The notes under the pieces: generated by a model
What the model saw: the letters and a program-made list of their open reading frames with translations, nothing else
Databases searched by the model: none
Told to the model about the DNA's origin: nothing
Translations under genes and position numbers: made by a program
Origin: Codonopsis lanceolata
Lineage: Eukaryota > Streptophyta > Magnoliopsida > Asterales > Campanulaceae
Assembly (NCBI GenBank): GCA_013146195.2
Contig: CM028377.1
Location: forward strand, 69,568,614-69,632,613
Reading direction: 5' to 3'
DNA: 64,000 bases
Shown here: positions 46,860 to 58,260 of the stretch, one piece after another
Position numbering within the stretch: the first letter of the stretch is position 1
Layout: the number at the start of each line of letters is the position of its first letter

Positions 46860-47666
46860 AGTCTAATTGAAGCACTCAACTCCCGCCCCTTCATGATTGT
46901 TTCTACAGTTCATCCACCTTATCTCAAAACTTCCCAATAATGCTCCCATCGCAACCTGTTTTTTTTCGACTCCAGCACCATGGCAAATCACTTTAGTGCG
47001 GGCGCCATTGCAGCAATTCGAGCCATCGTTATTGGATTCCGATGAAAGGCAAAGCGAAAGATGTTGACAACAGAGTTGATTGATTGCTTTCCTTTTTCTA
47101 TTTGATTCGAGCTTAGGCGGCGATATTCACCCATGTGGTCTTAGCCCGGGTCCAGATGGTGACGGCCGACTTCGATTTGGTTCGTGAAGAAGAAAACTCC
47201 TTTTTCTGGACTCAACGAGGCATTGCCCTTGTTTCTCAATCTCGATTATGCCGACAACATTATCATTCTTCGTTTCAACTGGGTTAAGAACATAGATCTC
47301 AATTTTTTATGTTGGGTCTTGTTTGCAAGACAATAGTAGCAGTCGCGGAGCGAGCTCTGTGAGCTTGTTGATTTTTCTCACAACGGAAATGACATTTTTA
47401 GCCCGCACATGCTCTTGACGTGTAATATAACGACACGAATACACCTCACCCAGAGGGCAAAATAGAAAAAATAGTAACATCAGATTAATATGTTTATGAC
47501 ACGAAACGTAGATTGGGTGCATTTCAGATTCGGTGAAAACATTGGGGTGATAATCATGAATTTGGCTAAAAATCAATGCATCACCTTTGGATTACTATAA
47601 TTTTGTTTAGAATTCCTCCATTTACTTTACCATTCGATCCTTTAAAATCGTGATTTCCTTCATCCA
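46860..47666. other. Intergenic stretch between element 1 and a Helitron
   Basis: No recognised gene. A slightly GC-richer portion (46900-47260) has no sustained open frame. Confidence 0.5.
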
Positions 47667-49248
47667 TCTATATTACGAGAAGCTAGGTAATTGATTAGGG
47701 CTTATTCAGAGTTCAGGATTTAATTTTTTTTACTATTATCTTACGTCTGTCATTTATTTAGGTTGAGATTAAATTATCTTTAAAAATTTAACGGTTGAGA
47801 TTCACACTCACATTCACATGTGTGAGTAGTTATTTATTTTTAACCACCTACAATTAATATTATGAGTAATCACCCATTTTTCTTCTCTATATATTTTATC
47901 TTCATATTACAAAGTCGCACCATGCGATTAGTCTTTTGAACAATCACCCCTTATTAAATATCAGTCCCTCAACTATCACTTGAAGCAATGTATCCTTCAA
48001 CTGTAATATTTTTTAAATAACACCTTCTATTTAGATACAATCATTTGAATTGATGAAATCATATATACTTCACCGTTACATAGGCACATAGATGCCAAAA
48101 CACGTGTGTAATTGGTAAAAGCTAATTGCATGTTGAGATTAATTCTTTTACTGCAATCCTACGCTCTACATTTAATCTAAATTGTAAACGTGTGAAAGAC
48201 AGTTACCTTTTCAAATTTTACTGCTTATTTTTCTTCCAAAAATCGATAACTGTTCCAAATAAAGACATATTCTACGGCTTACTTATTATTTACGGTTTTA
48301 CAGTTTTACATTTATTATTTTATAGTTTTACCGATATTGTTTGACTGAGATTTATTGTTTTAACGTGCATAACTAATCAATTTAATTTTAGTCCAGCGGT
48401 AAGTTTTGAATATTTGTATTTTAATTTTTTTCTTTTTAATTATTATCTTAATTAACTTAATCAATTTAATTTTTTTTCGGCCCGCAACTTTTTATACAAA
48501 TAAAAAAAATGCATAAGTTTTGTCCGGCCCGTTTTTTTGGTCGGCCCGCAGTTTCATGTACAAATTATTAATTAATCCATATGTTCCGGGCAAATAGACC
48601 TTTACGGTTTTACAAATATTTAGTTGTAGTTTCTTAATTAATTTTTTTCATCATGTTCGGTTCATATATTGATCACGCTCTTACTGGCACCATGTCATCG
48701 GCACGGGCACGAGTTTATTTTTATAGAATGTTGAACATCTTCTCATTGTTGTGGTTTCGTTTGTTGGGGTATGTGTATTGGTTTCCATTGATTTAATTAC
48801 CTTTTTTTTAATTAGCTTTTAGGGTTGATTAATTTGGATCAAATGCATCTTCGTTTGCTTGTTAGAATTTTGAATGATAATATGTTATAGGATTCGAGTT
48901 TTGTAGATAAAGCAGAAATTTTGGTTAGTTGAATATGTTTGAATTTTCTTTGTCTCATGTGTAGGTGGAAATAATAGACAAAGTTATTGCATCTCATGTT
49001 TACAAAGTTAAGCAAAAACCCCCAGAAGAAGAAGACTGAGTTTTCGTTATTGAGAAAACAATTATTATTATTTTTTGTATTTTAACAGTAGTTACAATTA
49101 AAATATTTATTTCTTGGTTTTCTTATAAAGTAAATATCGAAGTAAAATGTTTTATTTTGTTAGGTATTTGAGTTCATTTCCACATTATTTCATTTATTGA
49201 TAAATTCCCAAACTGGCGGCGTGTCATCGGCACAGGCAAGAGTACTAG
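47667..49248 (+). mobile_element. Candidate non-autonomous Helitron
   Basis: It starts with TC after an A (TCTATATTACGAGAAGC) and ends with CTAG before a T (49245-49248), preceded by the GC-rich segment GTGTCATCGGCACAGGCA, a weak hairpin in the usual position. No Rep/helicase is present. A second, near-identical end-like segment GTCATCGGCACGGGCACGAG occurs internally at about 48693, without CTAG. The terminal segment resembles the one at 2951-2990, so the two may be related. Confidence 0.6.
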
Positions 49249-49522
49249 TATATATATAAAAACAGATGTATCTATAAAATGAAATATCCCACCAAATTTT
49301 TTTTTTCAAAAATAAAATGTTCTTCATTTATTAATATAAGTACAACTTTGCATGCTATTAAAAAAAAATTAAATGTATCATTGCACTTCAGACTAATCCG
49401 TATAAAATAACCTTTTACCTTCCTTGATACTTGTGTCAATCATACTTGTGAGCATCATTCAAATTTCAAAAGTCCTATTGTACATGAGAAATATATATTG
49501 TATTCCTTTATCCAATATATAT

Positions 49523-49527
49523 GGTTT
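49523..49527. repeat. Target-site duplication of element 2, left
   Basis: GGTTT directly precedes the left LTR and equals 56263-56267. Confidence 0.92.
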
Positions 49528-50002
49528 TGATCACGTAAAAAATGTGGTGACCTTGTCGTGTCGTGTCCGGGTACCGAAGGTGCCGTCATGTCGAGGTTGC
49601 CGGAGTCGTGGTCTAGTGATGGTCGTCGTGGTAGGATATATGGCTCGTAATGTCTGCAAAATAAAATACCGTGAGTGGGTGGGGGTGTCCCCCAAAACCC
49701 TCCGGTGTGATAATCAGTATATGTTGTGTATATCATAGATAAAATGTAAAATGGAATGTGTATATATGCATGTAAACCAGCGGGGGAGAGAGATGAGGGA
49801 GAGTTCCATGTAGGTTGTTCAAGGAAAAAATAGGCTCCGTCTCAATATGGGGAGGTTTCCCCATATTTATACTAATGGGCTGCCTTCACATAATTGGGCT
49901 CGGACCCTCCTTCCGGGTATGGGCTTGGCCCAATCTTCTGAGTATGTTTCCGGAGTGCTCTTTTGGGCTACCTATTCGGGCCTAATATTTTGGTGCACTT
50001 CA
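49528..50002 (-). repeat. Element 2 3' LTR
   Basis: A 475-bp LTR; on the sense strand it starts TGAAGTGCACC and ends CGTGATCA. The TATA box TATAAATA is on the minus strand at 49871-49864. Compared with the other LTR it shows scattered changes, mostly transitions, and lacks an 8-base stretch present near 56055. Confidence 0.93.
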
Positions 50003-50020
50003 GTAGCCCCCTACTCCTTA
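50003..50020 (-). promoter_or_regulatory. Polypurine tract of element 2
   Basis: On the minus strand GGAGTAGGGGGCTAC directly precedes the 3' LTR. Confidence 0.75.
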
Positions 50021-50242
50021 TCCGTCGTGGTTGACATCGAGGGTAAGGAGTATAATCTGCTAGTAGTTTTTTTCTTGTGATACTGAGGGTTTTGAGATTT
50101 TGCTTTGAATTCCAAAAGAGTTTATGTAGCTGACTTATGAGCCTTGGTGGGTGAACTTTGTGTATAATTGATCCTTGATTGGCGAATTAGACCTCGACCG
50201 GCAAGTATAGGTATGAAAATAAGATATGTAGTCTTCTGCATA

Positions 50243-50540
50243 AGACCATAATAAAATTTATCATCAGCGTGGCGAGGACCTTTAAGAGAATTAAGTCATA
50301 AGGCCATAATAAGATCTATCTTCGGCGTGGCGAGGACCTTTAGGAAAATCGAGCCATAAGGCCTTAATAAGATTTATCCTCGGCGAGGCGAGGACCTTCA
50401 AGAAAGCGAGCCATAAGGCCATAATAAGATCTATCCTTGGCGTGGCGAGGACCTTCAAGAAAGCGAGCCATAAGGCCATAATAAGATTTATCCTTGGCGA
50501 GTCAAGGACCTTCAAGAAACCGAGCCATAAGGCCATAAAC
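50243..50540 (-). repeat. 57-bp tandem repeat, about five units
   Basis: Units begin GCCATAATAAGATCTATCC on the top strand and contain GGCGAGGACCTTCAAGAAA. Since 57 is a multiple of three, the minus strand reads as a repeated 19-residue pattern (IMALWLAFLKVLA...). This is a property of the repeat, not evidence of a protein. Confidence 0.88.
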
Positions 50541-50689
50541 CACAAGGTACTGTAAAAAAAAGTGACCTTGAACTGCAAGGTACTTAGAGAGGCAATAGGA
50601 GCATGTTTTTATGTTTGTGCAATGATGAATGAATGATGCATGTATTTAGTAACTTGTAAATATGTATGAAATGCTCATGTGGATGCAGT

Positions 50690-51170
50690 AGGTATTTAGA
50701 GGCATTAGAGTCTGGCCTCTCCACAGCTTGGCGAGGAGGATAAGTATGAGGCGCTAGGAGCCTGGTCTCTCCTTGGCAAACGAGGAGGCCAATAGGTCTC
50801 ACCTCGGCAAGCAAGGAGGCAAATAGGTATGAGGCGCTAGGAGCCTGGTCTCTCCTCGGCATCCCGAGGAGGCAAATAGGTATGAGGCATTAGAGCATGA
50901 CATTTCCTTGGCTTGGCGAAGAGGATAGGTATGAGGAATTAGAACCTGGCCTTTCCTCGGCTTGGCGATGAGGTAAATAGGTATGAGCCGCTAGGAGCCT
51001 GGTCTCTCCTTGGCAAATGAGGAGGCCGATAGGTCTCACCTCGGCAAGTAAGGGGGCAAATAGGTATGAGGCGCTAGGAGTCTGGTCTCTCATTGGCAAA
51101 CGAGGAGGCCAATAGGTCTCACCGCGGCAAGCAAGGAGGAAAATAGGTATGAGGCGCTAGGAGCCCAAAT
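50690..51170 (-). repeat. Composite tandem array of ~52- and ~31-bp units
   Basis: A ~52-bp unit (GGTATGAGGCGCTAGGAGCC...GAGGAGGCCAATA) alternates irregularly with a ~31-bp unit (GGTCTCACCTCGGCAAGCAA...). There are about seven long and three short units. Both end in an AATA-type motif, so the short one looks like an internally deleted long one. Confidence 0.85.
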
Positions 51171-51194
51171 AAAGTGACCTTGAACCGCAAGCTA

Positions 51195-51360
51195 CCGAAA
51201 GTAACGACTATGCTGAGCTGGAGCGAGATATGTAGCTTATGCAGAGCGTAGTTGCATATGCTGATAAAGGAGCTGGTGCTGTAACAATGATGCCGAGCTG
51301 GAGCACAATATGAAGCTCATGCCGAGCATAGCTGCAAATGGTGATGAAAAAACATGATGG
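51195..51360 (-). repeat. Two diverged ~80-bp units
   Basis: ATGCTGAGCTGGAGCGAGAT and ATGCCGAGCTGGAGCACAAT start two neighbouring units that both continue with AGCTxATGC and GAGCGTAG or GAGCATAG. They bridge the two main arrays. Confidence 0.65.
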
Positions 51361-51539
51361 GATGTTAGGGGAACGTAATGTGCTAAACACTCATAGAAGC
51401 TCGGTCTCGGCCGAAATATGAAGCGCAAGCAGGGGCGTAATGGACTCGAGCGGGAGGACAATGTAGAGCTCAACTAGTAAACTCGAGTGGGGAGCATAAT
51501 GTAAAGCTCGACGTGCACATGTATGAAATATAATCTGCG

Positions 51540-53420
51540 GCTTAGCTATAGGCGTGAGCGTAGCGTGCTCGGGGGCGAGAAATAATAATATGAGGCTCGG
51601 GTTCTGGCGCGAGCATAATATGAACCTCGAGCTTTGGTGCGAGCGTGACGTGCACGAAAATAATAATCTGAGGCTCGAGCTCTGGCGCGAGTGTGGCATG
51701 CATGGGCACGTGAGTAATAATAATATGAAGCTCGACATTGGCGCGAGCATAATTTGAGGCTCGAGCTCTGGCGCGAGCATGGCGTGCATGGGCACGTGAA
51801 TAGTAATAATATGAAGCTCAGCATTAGTGCGAGCATAATCTGAGGCTAGAGCTCTGGCGCGAGCATGGCGTGCACGAACACGTGAATAATAATAATAATA
51901 ATGTGAAAAATAATCTGAGGCTCGCGCTCTAGCGCGAGCATGGCGTGCATGGGCACGTGAATAATAATAATATGAAACTCGACATTCGCGCAAGCATAAT
52001 ATGAGGCTCGAGCTCTGGCGCGAGCAAGGCGTGCACGGGCACGTGAATAATAATAATAATATGAAGCTCGGCATTTAGCGCGAGCATAATCTGAGGCTCG
52101 AGCTCTGACACGAGCATGGCGTGCACGGGCACGTGAATAATAACAATAATGTGAATAATAATCTGAGGCTCGGGCTCTAGCGCGAGCATAGTCTGAAGCT
52201 CGAGCTCTGCCGCGAGCATGGCGTGCATGGGCACGTGAATAATAATAATATGAAGCTCGGCATTGGCGCAAGCATAATCTGAGGCTCGAGCTCTGGCGCG
52301 AGCATGGCGTGCACGGGCACGTGAATATTAATAATATGAAGCTCGGCATTAGCACGAGCATAATCTGAGGCTTGAGCTCTGGCGCGAGCATGGCGTGCAC
52401 GGGCACGTTAATAATAATAATATGAAGCTCGGCATTGGCGCGAGCATAATCTGAGGCTCGAGCTCTGGCGCGAGCATGGCGTGCACGGGCACGTGAATAA
52501 TAATAATAATGTGAATAATAATATGAGGCTCGGGCTCTAGCGCGAGCATAATCTGAAGCTCGAGCTCTGGTGCGAGCGTGGCGTGCATGGGCACGTGACT
52601 AATAATAATATGAAGCTCGGCATTGGCGCGAGCATAATCTGAGGCTCGAGCTTTGGCGCGAGCATGGCGTGCACGGGCACGTGAATAATAATAATAATAT
52701 GAAGCTTGGCATTGGCGCGAGCATAATCTGAGGCTCGAGCTCTGGCGCGAGCATGGCATGCACGGGCACGTGAATAATAATAATAATGTGAATAATAATC
52801 TGAGGCTCGGGCTCTAGCGCGAGCATAATCTGAAGCTTGAGCTCTGGCGCGAGCGTGGCGTGCATGGGCATGTGAATAATAATAATATGAAGCTCGGCAT
52901 TGGCGCGAGCATAATTTGAGGCTCGAGCTCTGGCGCGAGCGTGGCGTGCATGGGCACGTGAATATTAATAATATGAAGCTCGGCATTCGCGCAAGCATAA
53001 TCTGAGGCTCGAGCTTTGGCGCGAGGATGGTGTGCACGGGCACGTGAATAATAATAATATGAAGCTCGGCATTGGCACGAGCATAATTTGAGGCTCGAGC
53101 TCTGGAGCGAGCATGGCGTGCACATGCACGTGAATAATAATAATAATGTGAATAATAATCTGAGGCTTGGGCTCTAGCGCGAGCATAATCTGAAGCTCGA
53201 GCTCTGGCTCGAGCGTGGCGTGCATGGGCACGTGAATAATAATAATATGAAGCTCGGCATTAGCGCGAGCATAATATGAGGCTCGAGCTCTGGCGCGAGC
53301 ATGGCGTGCATGGGCACTTGAATAATAATAATATGAAGCTCGGCATTGGCGCGCGCATAATCTGAGGCTCGAGCTCTGGCGCGAGCGTAGCGTGCACGGG
53401 CACGTGAATAATATGCGAAG
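51540..53420 (-). repeat. ~86-bp satellite-like array with a G-box per unit
   Basis: About twenty units of the form AATAATAATATGAAGCTCGG, CATTGGCGCGAGC, ATAATCTGAGGCTCGAGCTC, TGGCGCGAGCATGGCGTGC, ACGGGCACGTG. Spacing is 85-90 bp, with longer units (~98-103 bp) recurring every three or four units, a simple higher-order pattern. Subrepeats of 26-30 bp sharing GAGGCTCG and GGCGCGAGC are visible inside each unit. By eye, about 17 of 20 units keep the palindrome CACGTG. Several overlapping open frames on the minus strand arise because the unit lacks stops and is not a multiple of three. Confidence 0.9.
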
Positions 53421-54465
53421 ATACTAAGTAATAGTCTATATTATTACTAATAATCCCAGTCTGGGGCCTTGTGGCCAATATGAATAAAAATGCCATAAAT
53501 TTAGCTATAATGACCGTGGGTCCCTGCCATATAAACAAATATGTTGTAGGATCTCTCATCAGTGGTAGTGGTAGCCCCCCACTTCTTGAGCGTAGAAGTG
53601 TATATGTAGATCGAGAAGTAATAAAGATCTGTGTTTCCTTCATGCCTCAGTATCTGCCCCCCGACTAATGATTGTTATTAACCGCGAGTAGTAAAAATGT
53701 GGGTGCATGGCCTAAAATGTGACCTCGGCAAGGCGAGGTAGGCACATAACCTTGTAAATAATCATGTAATAGTTTGTAGAAGAACAACTCATGTTATTGA
53801 TCGTGGTTGCCGAGGCTATGCTCATTTGTATTTTGTACCTGAAAGTTTTAGGAGCATCTTTGTATAGGCAAGAATCACGTTTTGTCACAAATATTTTCGT
53901 CATACAATGTTTGTCATAGTCCAAGCATATTGATCATATAAGATAAGATTGTTTGAATATGAGCCTATTATGCGAGAATAAGAAACAAATTATTGCAGCG
54001 ACACGTAGCGCTATTAAAAGATACAATGAATTTATAAGATGTAAGTATTTGAGTGTGAAGCATGAGAGAATGCATGTGTCGTGCTAACATATGATAGATA
54101 GACTAAGCATGTTATTCCGAGCTAGTAACATTGAACCAGTAATTTGCGAGCTTTATGCGAGGAATTTTTTATAACTGTTTGGTATGGTGGGCAAGTAGTT
54201 AGCTCGACATAAATCTATTTAAATTTGCATGTTATGTTTCTCATAAGCAGGCGAGCTCGAATCATATTTATTTGTCTATGTCACGCTCATGAAAACTAGA
54301 TAATATAACATTTAAATTGACGAGGCTAACGAGCTCGTGTGCGCTTCATCAAAATAATGTAGTCCAATTTGTTAGAAAACATTTTACTCGTTACGTCGGA
54401 ACATGTCATCACATAAAATTGTCAAATAGTTGTGTATATTAAATCATACTTGTCGTACAACTTCA
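53421..54465. other. Unique internal sequence of element 2
   Basis: Non-repetitive AT-rich sequence between the satellite array and the 18-bp array. It has no gag-pol similarity and no open frame of note. Confidence 0.6.
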
Positions 54466-54622
54466 GCTCGTCACAAAATTTTAGCTTGTCAAATAATTTC
54501 AGTTTGGCAGTTCGGAAAATAATTTCAATTCGTCAAATAATTTCAGTTCGGCAAATAATTTCAACTCGTCAAATAATTTCAGTTCGGCAAATAATTTCAG
54601 CTCGTCAAATAATTTTAGCCTA
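54466..54622 (+). repeat. 18-bp tandem repeat, about eight units
   Basis: Units alternate between CAAATAATTTCAGTTCGG and CAAATAATTTCAACTCGT, giving an approximate 36-bp dimer period. Confidence 0.85.
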
Positions 54623-55758
54623 CTAGCCAATAAATTCCGCTCATTCTATACATTTAGCTGTGTATTTAGATGACATGTATTGGTGTGAAAATATCTATCC
54701 TCCTAAGAATATATGTTTAATACAAATCATTCAACCTCCTTAAATTATTATTATATTATAATGTTTGGTATATGATGATTGAATAATAGAACTAGTTATT
54801 ATGGAGAGTGACGATATATTTGTAATAAAAATGTCAGCAAATTGATAAAATGATGTTTCTATTGGACTGGAATAGATACACAATCAATGGTACCACATAA
54901 TAATAATCAAAGGTAGCGTGTGATGCACCATGGCAGCAGGTTATGGCAGTAGGTTAATTTTGCTTTTCAAATAAAGTGAGTAATATTGACAGAGGGCAGT
55001 TAGGTAGATTATGACTATTGTGTGTAAATTTGCATGAATGGCGTGGGAAATTGTAAAATAATACACATGGGAAATGACAATGATGCAGTAGGTAAGTCAA
55101 ATCTGGCCAACACGTCAACCCTCTATCATTTGCGCATGCCTGGTGAAAGGAACAACAATAAAGCTTCAGCCAATTTAGGCGACGCGTGAGCGAGCGTTTC
55201 TGCTCCGTTTGCGGTGATTTAGGCAGCGTTGGACTCGTCTAGCTCAGGCGCACAAACCCAGCGTATTCATTTGCTGCTTCATGCACTTTTATTCGCTCAG
55301 TTCGCAACAAAATTGGTAAGGCGTCATTCTTTGATTGTGGCTACAATGGTGGTTTTTGGCAGCTTCTGGTGCGTAGCCGTCGTCCGTTGGAGGCGTTTCC
55401 GATGGTCTTCAGCTCGCCTCAAGTTGCAGCTGATGGTGTTGTTTGTTTTCAGTTTTAGCGTCGGGATGTGATGTTTCTGTTAGGCTGAAGGACTGGCGCG
55501 TCATTTGTGGTCTCCGCCTTCGACAATTTCGGGTGGTGCATAGAAGAGCATAAGGACTCGGTTGACAGCAATTTTAATGGCCTTGGATGCATCCAGTCAA
55601 GAAGCACCACAAGGTAGTTTTTGTTTTCGGTTTCGTTTTCTTCGCCCAGATGGACTGCATGCAAGTTTGTGTTTGTCAATGGTGTTCCGACACCCTTAGA
55701 ACGGAGCTCCATTGAGGCTGACGGAGTTAGTGACTAGAGAGGAAAGAAATATAGTCGC
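54623..55758. other. 5' internal region of element 2
   Basis: On the sense strand this is the leader region after the PBS, where gag would lie in an autonomous element. The only frames (55229-55471 plus, 55455-55712 minus) are not gag-like. GC content rises at 55180-55740. Confidence 0.55.
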
Positions 55759-55776
55759 TTCCCGGCAACGGAACCA
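55759..55776 (-). promoter_or_regulatory. Primer binding site of element 2
   Basis: TGGTTCCGTTGCCGGGAA on the minus strand, 3 bases from the 5' LTR; identical to the PBS of element 1. Confidence 0.82.
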
Positions 55777-55779
55777 AAC

Positions 55780-56262
55780 TGATCACGCAAAAAATGTGGT
55801 GACCTTGTCGTGTCGTGTCCGGGGTGCCGAAGGTGACGTCATGTCGGGGTTGCCGGAGTCGTGGTCCGGCAATAATCGTCGCGGTAGGATATCTGGCTTG
55901 TAATGTCTGCAAAATGAAATACCGTGAGTGAGTGGGAGTGTCCCCCAAAACCCTCCGGTGTGATAATCAGTATATGTTGTTTATATCATAGATAAAATGT
56001 AAAATGGAGTGTGTATATATGCATGTAAACCGGCGGGAGAGAGAGATGTCAGATGAGGGAGAGTTCCCTGTAGGTTGTTCAAGGAAAAAATAGGCCCCGT
56101 CTCAATATGGGGAGATTTCCCCATATTTATACTAATGGGCCGCCTTCACATAATTGGGCTCGGACCCTCCTTCCGGGTATGGGCTTGGCCCAATCTTCTG
56201 AGTGTGTTTTTGGGGTACTCTTTTGGGCTACCTGTTCGGACTTAATATTTTGGTGCACTTCA
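55780..56262 (-). repeat. Element 2 5' LTR
   Basis: A 483-bp LTR with TG...CA ends. The TATA box TATAAATA is on the minus strand at 56131-56124. Confidence 0.93.
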
Positions 56263-56267
56263 GGTTT
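56263..56267. repeat. Target-site duplication of element 2, right
   Basis: GGTTT, identical to 49523-49527. Confidence 0.92.
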
Positions 56268-58257
56268 AGTTTTTGCATTCTACTTCAAAAAAAAAAAAAA
56301 AAAATTCTTCCTTCGATGATAAAATACCTTAACTTGGTGTTCACCCAGATCTTTTAAAAAAATAAATTAAATCGATCTAGAAAATTATGATCTATATTTA
56401 TAATTTTATTTTCTTAAAAATAAAGTTATGTACTTCTCATAGATTACATATCTAAAAATTTCGGATCTACATCTGTGCTTTAAGTAAGCAGGTCTGAAAA
56501 ATCAGATGATGCAAAAATAAATTAACAAATCGAAATAATTTTTCAATATATAATTTAGGAAAATTCCAACTCTAAAATTGACAAGTTCAAATTATCCAGA
56601 TCAATGAAAAAAATTAAAACGGGACTAATTAAAATGTTAAGTCTTATATTTTTAGATCTATTTTCTATGAATTCGTGTTAATTCCGATGATTGATATCCA
56701 TCAACAGGAGAAGGAGGGGCATTTTAGGAAGAAAAAAAAGACTTATGCGATTAGATAAAAAATAGTGCACCAGAGAAGTTATAATTTTCAAATAAAGAAC
56801 CGACCCGCAATTATTCATTTTATTACTAATAGACTACTAAAAGTATCATATATTTTTTTTCAAAAGTATGACTTTCAAACAAGGACTTTTTATCCGGAAC
56901 GGAGGGAGCACGTAATTAACATGATATTTAATGACTTTTTTTAGGCCAACTGTACATATTATTACTTTTTTCTATTATATGATATTTAATCAGCAAATAT
57001 ATACTTCTTCCGACCCAAAATTATTATTCAGCATTCCCTTTGTGTCCATCCAAAAATTATTGAAATGAAATCTCCATCCGTTTTTAAATTATCGTCATCC
57101 TTTTTTTTGGACGGATGTAGTAATATTAAAGTTTGAATTATTTGATCCATGTCAAAATCATAGTGTGACTAAATGATCATTTTAGTGTTTGTTTTTTTTT
57201 CAATAGAATAATCATATAAAAAATTATGTTGTAAAAAATGATTAATTTTCAAATTCTATAATGACTAATTTTATTGTTATATATTTTTAGTTAAGAAGTG
57301 TCCCCTAATTTATTTTTTAATTTTATATATATAATTCATTTGAAAAACATATATACCAAACACTAGTTAGTTTTAATGAATTTTTTGACATTTTTTATCA
57401 TTTAGTGCAAAGCGTAGCTTTGTAACTTTGGTGTCTCGCATCTTTTAAATTTTGAAAACAACTCATCTTTCAATAGTGACCATTTTTATCTATTAATTTC
57501 TAAAATAAAGAGATGTGAAATACAACACTTACAAAAATGCTAAACCCAACACTTTTTAAGTGGTAATTGATAATTGATATAATTTCACTTTTTCCTTGGT
57601 CAAAAACCTAAATATTATAACAGTTATTTTTTGTTCTTTTTTGAAGATTTGAAGAAATGGTCGACCGGATTTTGGGATGGCCATAGGTTAAGTTAATGTA
57701 ACGGATCTAACGGAAATAAGGGAAAGTGTTGAATATAAAACATTGAAGATTTGAAGTAAATGGCTAGCAACTCCCCCCCCCCCTTGATGGCCATCCACTT
57801 TCTATTAATAACTGTTAGGTTTCATTAAAACATCCGTCATAATTTACAAAGGCTACGAATGAATAATAAGAAAACAAAATGTTAACATACTTAAAAAAAA
57901 ACTGACAAAAATTTAACGAAACCTTACGAGATTTGTTAAAATTAAAAGGAAAATTGTTGAAGATTTGAAGAAATGGCAGGCCTAAGAAGTAAGAACCAAC
58001 CCCCCTCTCCTTGTTGATCCACCCTAAAATCCAGTCAATTTTCGTTAGGTCCTGTGAAGTTCTATTAGAACATTGTTCGAATTTAAAAACACTATGACTA
58101 AAAGGCAAGAAAAATTTGTCAACATAATTAATGAAACCTAACAAGACTTAGCAGAATCTACGGTGCTAAAATTCAAAAAAAAAAAAAAAAGATTTGAAGA
58201 AATGGTTGGCCCAAAATACCCCCCCACCCTTTGATGGCCAACCCAAAAATCTGGCCC
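56268..58257. other. AT-rich intergenic stretch with MITE debris
   Basis: A Stowaway-type end (GGAACGGAGGGAG) lies near 56898, and a small element with ends CTTCTTCCGACCCAAA and TTTGGACGGATGTAG spans about 57005-57120. Poly-A, poly-C and poly-T runs occur. No gene is supported. Confidence 0.5.
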
Positions 58258-58260
58258 TAA

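Larger units (their letters stand above)
49528..56262 (-). mobile_element. Non-autonomous Tat-related LTR retrotransposon (element 2)
   Basis: A 6.7-kb element with LTRs at 49528-50002 and 55780-56262, perfect 5-bp duplications GGTTT, a PBS and a PPT. There is no gag, protease, RT or integrase. It shares the 18-base PBS and PPT core GGGGGCTA with element 1, and its LTRs share TGATCACG, GTGTCCGG, AGGATATCTGG and CCCTCCGGTGTGA in the same order. Its interior is mostly tandem repeats next to the 3' LTR, where Tat elements are known to carry them. It would depend on proteins from an autonomous relative. Confidence 0.92.

Noticed and set aside
50291..50578. 95-residue minus-strand frame with 19-residue repeats
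   Set aside because: Explained by the 57-bp tandem repeat being a multiple of three.
51391..53231. Overlapping minus-strand open frames of 90-227 residues with repeated MLAPELEPQIM or CPCTPCSRQSSS patterns
   Set aside because: They come from translating the ~86-bp tandem array, which lacks stops in all three frames. There is no domain and no start context.
50243..53420. CRISPR-like array
   Set aside because: Units are contiguous tandem repeats without unique spacers, in a plant retrotransposon.
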